Part shown: one piece after another, positions 6,893 to 11,114 of the stretch
Numbering within the stretch: position 1 is the stretch's first letter
How the letters are laid out: each line of letters opens with the position of its first letter
NCBI GenBank assembly: GCA_000436915.1
Contig: HF994140.1
Coordinates: 13,050-24,163, forward strand
Length of the DNA stretch: 11,114 nucleotides
Reading direction: 5' to 3'
Origin: Prevotella sp. CAG:1092
GTDB lineage: Bacteria; Bacteroidota; Bacteroidia; Bacteroidales; Bacteroidaceae
Notes under the pieces: model-generated
The model's database searches: none
What the model was told of the DNA's origin: nothing
What the model saw: the letters and a program-made list of their open reading frames with translations, nothing else
Program-made: the position numbers and the translations under genes

Positions 6893-9001
6893 TTACGGCA
6901 TAGGGAGTAAACCTTCCCATTTTACATTCCAATCCTTAGGGAAACCTGGATTCTTGGTTGTTGCGCCATCCCATCCGGCACACATCATGGCTACAGCTGT
7001 TAGCAATCCACCATTGCCAGGCATATAGACACGCAGGCGACCATCTTGATAGTTGTGACCATTAACGAGATAGGTATTGGTACGCTTATTCATGAGCAAT
7101 GCATCGATGGCACGACTAGGCTGACCAAGGCGCGCGCAGGTCATGGCAACCATAGGATAGTCCCATCCCCATGTCTTGTCCCAGTTCCAGTTGTCCCAAA
7201 TCCAGTCGAGAGTCTTTGCCATTACGCGCTTATTGATGAGCTTGCTGTCGGGCATCATGCCGAGAGCACCAAGAAGAGCAGGATGGTCGCTGGTAAAGCG
7301 TATGTCGGTGTAGGTATTCTTGGCAGTTTCGGCAGCAAGATAGAGGCTGTCTTCATTGAATGCCAATGGAGAAAGCTTATTGATGATAGAATCCCATTCG
7401 CCCTTGTCGTCGATGCCACTACGCTGACGCCATTTCTCAGCCATTTGCAGAGCTGTGTGCCAATAAGAAAGTTCGAAAGGAGGGTTTATGGTAGAGTCGG
7501 CCTTGAGGGTTTCTTGCGCAGGAATACATCCACGCAAGATATAGCGGTCGCGGATGGAGTCGTATTCTGCAAAGTCTGCCATAAAGAGAGCTGTGGCATT
7601 AACGGTGCCTGCATATTTCTTGAGTAGCTCTTCGCGCTCGGCAGAACTCTTGGCTGCACGATAAAGGAGTTCGGCAAGATAAATGAAATGTGGCTGTTGC
7701 CAGATAAGATAAGAGCCTACATTAGATGGAGCCTCGACGCCCGAAGGGTCAGTCATCTTCATCCAACGGATGCCATTAAAACCTTGGCGCTTAGCTATTT
7801 GGCGAGCAAGCTTCTGAGCATAGAGGAACCAGCCGAAGCATTTTTCCATACACTCAGGCTTATTCCACAAGCCATAGTGAGCAAGGTGCCACCATGTCAT
7901 CTCAAGGTGGAATTTGCCAAACCATGAATTATAGGTGAGTCCTGTTTCTTGAGGAGGAAGAATACCACACTCTTGTGCGCCCATGAGATATTGGCTAAGG
8001 ATTACTCTGCGCTCGAGTTCTTTGGCACGAGGGTCTTTCACATCGCCAAAGTCTACGAAGCCACCTTCGTTCCAATAATTGCGCCATCTGCCTGCCGAAG
8101 CCATGGCGAAGTCGGCAAACGGACGGTTGCTGAGATAGAAGCCCATAGGAGTGTTGCCATTGAAACCTACGTAGAGGTCGAGGGCTCCCTTCTTGGTAGA
8201 GATTACAATGGTGTGGGCACCCTGTTTGGTAATGCGTGCGCCATCACTAAACTCTACATTAATATAATATGTGCAATTATCCAGCTTGCGCTTAATAACG
8301 GCGTGGGTACCTTCTTTTTCGAGAGTTGTGGTGTGGCGGCTGTCTTGATTCCAGTCGCAAGCGTCGTCGCTATGCTTTCCTGTAGGATAAGGGAATCGCA
8401 ACACCACCTCGATGGTGCCATCCGACTCGATATGCGAAACCACAACATCCTTGTCGGGGTCGCAAACGGTTTTGACATGATAGTTTTGTTCGCCATATTT
8501 GAATCGGCTCTCCACCTTTCCTGTCCAAAGGTCGAGAGTTTCATCAATATTGCTCACGAGGTTAGGGTCGGCAAGGTTGAGACCAATATTGCCGAGATGA
8601 AGGCGATGAGGATTTTGACGAAAATAGTTGGAAGCATCTTGCTGACGACCAGGGGTGCGGAACTGTGCAGCATAATATTCATCGTGACCACGATGGAAAT
8701 CGTGATTGATAAGGGCTTCTTCTATCTTGTAGCCTTTGTCGTTAGGGAACGAATGCCATCCCCAGTCAGACATGGTGCCAAGAGGCACTCCGTTGCTATA
8801 TTTCTCAGGAAAGGTCTGCAAACCTGTAGCATCAACGGTAAAGGCGAAGCCTCCGTTGCCCACGGTGAGCGAAGCTAACGAGTCGATACTGGTGATGTGA
8901 GGATTGTGACGAGTGACAACAGCCTTGCGGTCTATTTTGTTGTCGGCATGTGCAGCCAACGCCATAGCGAAAGCTACGAAAAGAAGGACGATTTTTCTCA
9001 T
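6893..9001 (-). CDS. Exported six-hairpin (alpha/alpha)6 glycosidase, GH65-like, specificity unknown
   Basis: This predicts a 702-residue secreted enzyme. I start it at ATG 9001; a TTG three bases upstream is possible but less likely. The signal peptide ends near AAHA (16-19). The N-terminal half (about 25-310) is beta-rich and begins with a VGNGGFAFTVDATGLQTF stretch like the N-terminal domain of GH65 and related six-hairpin enzymes. The helical barrel (about 320-680) carries SWFGKFHLEMTWWH (359-372), GCIPAQE (491-497) and WNWDKTWGWDYP (605-616), all rich in aromatic and acidic residues. E497 lies roughly where GH65 enzymes carry their general acid, but this placement is by eye. GH65 contains both phosphorylases and hydrolases; export argues against a phosphorylase. 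The family is recognisable as a Bacteroidota six-hairpin glycosidase, but I cannot assign the substrate. Neighbours suggest a plant glycan with arabinose or galactose. No terminator separates it from the GH2 gene 184 bases downstream. Confidence 0.75.
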   Translation of the reverse strand: MRKIVLLFVAFAMALAAHADNKIDRKAVVTRHNPHITSIDSLASLTVGNGGFAFTVDATGLQTFPEKYSNGVPLGTMSDWGWHSFPNDKGYKIEEALINHDFHRGHDEYYAAQFRTPGRQQDASNYFRQNPHRLHLGNIGLNLADPNLVSNIDETLDLWTGKVESRFKYGEQNYHVKTVCDPDKDVVVSHIESDGTIEVVLRFPYPTGKHSDDACDWNQDSRHTTTLEKEGTHAVIKRKLDNCTYYINVEFSDGARITKQGAHTIVISTKKGALDLYVGFNGNTPMGFYLSNRPFADFAMASAGRWRNYWNEGGFVDFGDVKDPRAKELERRVILSQYLMGAQECGILPPQETGLTYNSWFGKFHLEMTWWHLAHYGLWNKPECMEKCFGWFLYAQKLARQIAKRQGFNGIRWMKMTDPSGVEAPSNVGSYLIWQQPHFIYLAELLYRAAKSSAEREELLKKYAGTVNATALFMADFAEYDSIRDRYILRGCIPAQETLKADSTINPPFELSYWHTALQMAEKWRQRSGIDDKGEWDSIINKLSPLAFNEDSLYLAAETAKNTYTDIRFTSDHPALLGALGMMPDSKLINKRVMAKTLDWIWDNWNWDKTWGWDYPMVAMTCARLGQPSRAIDALLMNKRTNTYLVNGHNYQDGRLRVYMPGNGGLLTAVAMMCAGWDGATTKNPGFPKDWNVKWEGLLPMP

Positions 9002-9046
9002 CAAGATTAGTTTTTAGTCATTATTATGGTTCTGATTTGTATAAAA

Positions 9047-9062
9047 ACCATTGTGTAATGGT
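9047..9062 (-). other. Small hairpin in the leader of the GH65-like gene
   Basis: ACCATT (9047-9052) pairs exactly with AATGGT (9057-9062) around a GTGT loop, inside the predicted minus-strand leader between the transcription start near 9076 and ATG 9001. It is short and may be incidental. Confidence 0.3.
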
Positions 9063-9082
9063 CTGTTATATATTAGAATATG

Positions 9083-9112
9083 CAAATTTAAGTATTATTT
9101 TTGTTATATCAA
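9083..9112 (-). promoter_or_regulatory. Promoter of the GH65-like gene and probably the three-gene operon
   Basis: On the minus strand a TTG (9110-9112) lies 19 bases upstream of TAAATTTG (9083-9090), a good Bacteroidota -33/-7 pair. Transcription would start near 9076, giving a leader of about 75 bases before ATG 9001. It shares a 253-bp AT-rich divergent region with the promoter of the BNR_4 gene. Confidence 0.6.
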
Positions 9113-9206
9113 TCGCAATATTATTTTTTTATCGTTATTGCATTCGTTTTCACAAAAATTACCTTTAAAATCACAATATTTTCACTCTTTATACTATAAT
9201 TATCCA

Positions 9207-9214
9207 TATCTTTG
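9207..9214 (+). promoter_or_regulatory. -7 promoter box of the BNR_4 propeller gene
   Basis: TATCTTTG matches the -7 consensus exactly and is followed by GC, as in the two boxes before the GH2 gene. Transcription would start near 9221, about 34 bases before ATG 9255. The -33 region is T-rich without a clear TTG. ACTATAATTA occurs at 9193-9202 and again at 9241-9250, on either side of the box. Confidence 0.5.
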
Positions 9215-9254
9215 CACCATCATCAAACATAAGCCATTAAACTATAATTAAATA

Positions 9255-11114
9255 ATGAGAAAACTATTATTATCAACTCTTTTCGTCTTTTCTGCAATCG
9301 TCACCTTTGCTGCCGACGTAGTAACAAAAGAGGGTGCATGGTGCTGGTTTGCCGACCCTCGTGCAATTCATTTTGCAGATGCTGAAGCTGGCATTGATGC
9401 GTCTTACATCGGATATATTGATGTGCATGGCAATGTAAAAGCAACTCAGATTGATTGGAAGAACAATAAGCGCACAGAGGTTTTGGTGCGCAGCTATTTC
9501 CAGCCAGACGATCACAACAACCCAACTTTCATTGTTCTTCCAGATAAACGTGTGATGATTTTCTATACTCGTCATACCGATGAGGCAAAAATTTGGTATC
9601 GCATTTCGCAGAAGCCTGGTGATATCACTATGCTTGGTGAAGAGAAGTATCTTACTACCAAGAATAACACCACATATCCTTCGCCTTTCATTCTTAGCGA
9701 CGACCCTGACCACATATATCTCTGTTGGCGTGGTATCAATTGGCACCCTACTATCGCACGTCTGACAATGCCTGACGAGAACGACAACTGCTCGTTTGAC
9801 TTCGGGCCTAAGCAGATTGTGCAGAGCACAGGTGCACGCCCTTATGCTAAATATTACAGCAACGGTAAGGATAAAATCTACCTTACATATACCACAGGCC
9901 ACCCTGACAACGAAATGCCTAACTGGTTATATTTCAATGTTATCGACATCAATAATGGTAATGGCCCTATCTTGAAGGATATCAAGGGTACAACTTTGAA
10001 GAAGGTTGCCGACGGACCATTCAATGTCAACAAGACCGATAGCTATGCTAAGTCGTATCCTTATACAGTGGTCGACAAGACTGCCAACTGCCGCAACTGG
10101 GTTTGGCAAATTGCTACCGACAAGGATGAGAATCCTGTAATAGCACTCACACATATTGATAATGCCAAGACAACTCACGTATACCACTATGCACGCTGGA
10201 CAGGCTCTGCATGGCGCGATACATGGGTACAATATGGTGGTCATGCCTTCCATCAGAATTGGAATTCTACCGAGAAATGCTACTCTGGCGGTATGGCTCT
10301 CGACCCTGATTCTATAAACAATCTATATCTCTCTATACCTACAAAGGATGGTGTATACAACAAGGATGGTGTATATGAGATATGGAAATATGTGATTGGC
10401 GATGATGGCAAGGTCGTTTCTCAGGCTCAGGTCACAAAGAATTCTGAGAAGAACAATATGCGTCCATATATCCTCAATGGCTCTGTAGGTTCAAAGGCTC
10501 GCTTGGCATGGATGAATGGTGACTATTATTACTGGATGGTAAAGACTGCTTATCCTAAGGGCTACCCTACATGCGTGATGATAGATACTGAATTGCCACA
10601 CGAGGCTGTCGACCTTAATGCAGGTGTTAATGCTAACGCTGGTGATAAGACTTTCACTATAACAAAGTTTGCATCCATGGATGCCACCAACTATAATGGT
10701 GTGTTCTTCACTGCTGGCAATATAGAGGTTGGATTGAGTGCTGATACAAAGCTATATATTTCTGCCGCAGGCAAGACTTATACCAGTAGCAGTATGTTCT
10801 ATACTTCCGACGACTGGGCAACAAAGTCTTCTGGTACATCTGGTGACTTCCACCCTACAAAGCTCAAATCAGCAACTATCACTCTTGCCTACGATGGCGA
10901 ATATCTCTATCTCTATCGCAACGAGATGCTTGAGATAAAGGTTGCTGTTGCTGACCTTACTTATACAAACGTTGCTAACGGCACAATAGCTGGCGAAGTG
11001 AAGACTTGGAGCCGTAGCCTCAACCAAGAAGAGGTTGCTGAAATGAAAGGTATGCTCGCTGCATCTATGCTTTCTGTTCCTACAACCGTAACCACCGACA
11101 TTGTTTTGCCTTCA
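9255..11114 (+). CDS. Exported BNR_4-type beta-propeller with LamG-like domain (3' end outside window)
   Basis: The frame runs from ATG 9255 to the last base without a stop, giving 620 residues. A signal peptide covers 1-19 or 20 (cleavage near FAA). Residues about 21-440 match the BNR_4 (PF15892-type) seven-bladed propeller family, seen in GAWCWFADPRAI (27-38), HNNPTFIVLPDKRVMIFYTRH (87-107), YPSPFILSDDPDHIYLCWRG (141-160), ALTHID (297-302) and YSGGMALDPDS (343-353). Residues about 445-598 look like a LamG/concanavalin fold, ending in the typical GEVKTWSRSLNQEEV helix (580-594). From about 606 the sequence VPTTVTTDIVLPS resembles the start of an atrophied bacterial Ig domain, which in Bacteroidota often links LamG to another module. 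BNR_4-like propellers include polysaccharide lyases such as ulvan lyases, and many untested proteins. The gene is divergent from the glycosidase operon. Whether it is a lyase, hydrolase or binding protein is open. Confidence 0.8.
   Translation, partial: MRKLLLSTLFVFSAIVTFAADVVTKEGAWCWFADPRAIHFADAEAGIDASYIGYIDVHGNVKATQIDWKNNKRTEVLVRSYFQPDDHNNPTFIVLPDKRVMIFYTRHTDEAKIWYRISQKPGDITMLGEEKYLTTKNNTTYPSPFILSDDPDHIYLCWRGINWHPTIARLTMPDENDNCSFDFGPKQIVQSTGARPYAKYYSNGKDKIYLTYTTGHPDNEMPNWLYFNVIDINNGNGPILKDIKGTTLKKVADGPFNVNKTDSYAKSYPYTVVDKTANCRNWVWQIATDKDENPVIALTHIDNAKTTHVYHYARWTGSAWRDTWVQYGGHAFHQNWNSTEKCYSGGMALDPDSINNLYLSIPTKDGVYNKDGVYEIWKYVIGDDGKVVSQAQVTKNSEKNNMRPYILNGSVGSKARLAWMNGDYYYWMVKTAYPKGYPTCVMIDTELPHEAVDLNAGVNANAGDKTFTITKFASMDATNYNGVFFTAGNIEVGLSADTKLYISAAGKTYTSSSMFYTSDDWATKSSGTSGDFHPTKLKSATITLAYDGEYLYLYRNEMLEIKVAVADLTYTNVANGTIAGEVKTWSRSLNQEEVAEMKGMLAASMLSVPTTVTTDIVLPS

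Noticed and set aside
7949..8878. 309-codon plus-strand frame opposite the GH65-like gene
   Set aside because: Long antisense frame without recognisable domains, fully inside a conserved enzyme gene; typical shadow.
9051..9251. 66-codon plus-strand frame in the divergent intergenic region
   Set aside because: Very AT-rich, rich in Tyr/Phe/Ile/Asn, and covers the promoters of both flanking genes; likely spurious.
9273..9902. 209-codon minus-strand frame opposite the BNR_4 gene
   Set aside because: Cysteine-rich, domain-free translation opposite a well-supported propeller gene.

Overview
The window looks like a chromosomal segment of a gut or rumen Bacteroidales bacterium, most likely Prevotella or a close relative. 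The evidence is promoter-like TAnnTTTG boxes instead of sigma70 elements, A-rich starts without Shine-Dalgarno sequences, and large exported glycoside hydrolases of Bacteroidota type. The genus is inferred from style; no marker gene is present.

Layout. Bases 1-461 (minus) hold the 5' quarter of an AspT/YidE-type membrane transporter that runs off the left edge. Bases 462-1543 contain no convincing protein gene but are full of structure: a long imperfect inverted repeat (561-707), a Bacteroidota promoter followed by a structured leader or small RNA candidate (about 849-1090, plus), a tandem array of interlocking palindromes with a 22-bp period (1239-1315), and a cluster of hairpins that probably terminates the carbohydrate operon (1421-1531). 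Bases 1544-9001 (minus) are a three-gene carbohydrate locus. In transcription order these are an exported six-hairpin (alpha/alpha)6 glycosidase related to GH65 (6893-9001), a GH2 beta-galactosidase of the long LacZ type (3511-6708), and a GH51 alpha-L-arabinofuranosidase with an inserted carbohydrate-binding-like domain (1544-3502). The last two are only 8 bp apart. A 184-bp gap before the GH2 gene carries two promoter-like boxes and an operator-like palindrome. Divergent from this block, 9255-11114 (plus, open at the right edge) encodes an exported BNR_4-type beta-propeller followed by a LamG-like domain and apparently the start of an Ig-like linker, so a further domain probably lies outside the window.

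How it fits together. Arabinofuranosidase plus beta-galactosidase, an uncharacterised exported glycosidase and a BNR_4 propeller suggest stepwise breakdown of an arabinose- and galactose-containing plant glycan such as arabinogalactan or pectic arabinan/galactan side chains. Some characterised BNR_4-like propellers are polysaccharide lyases, including enzymes acting on rhamnose-capped glucuronate, which would suit arabinogalactan protein, but that link is inference. No SusC/SusD pair or dedicated regulator is in view. The most novel items are the two poorly characterised exported proteins (6893-9001 and 9255-11114), the palindrome array and the small-RNA candidate.
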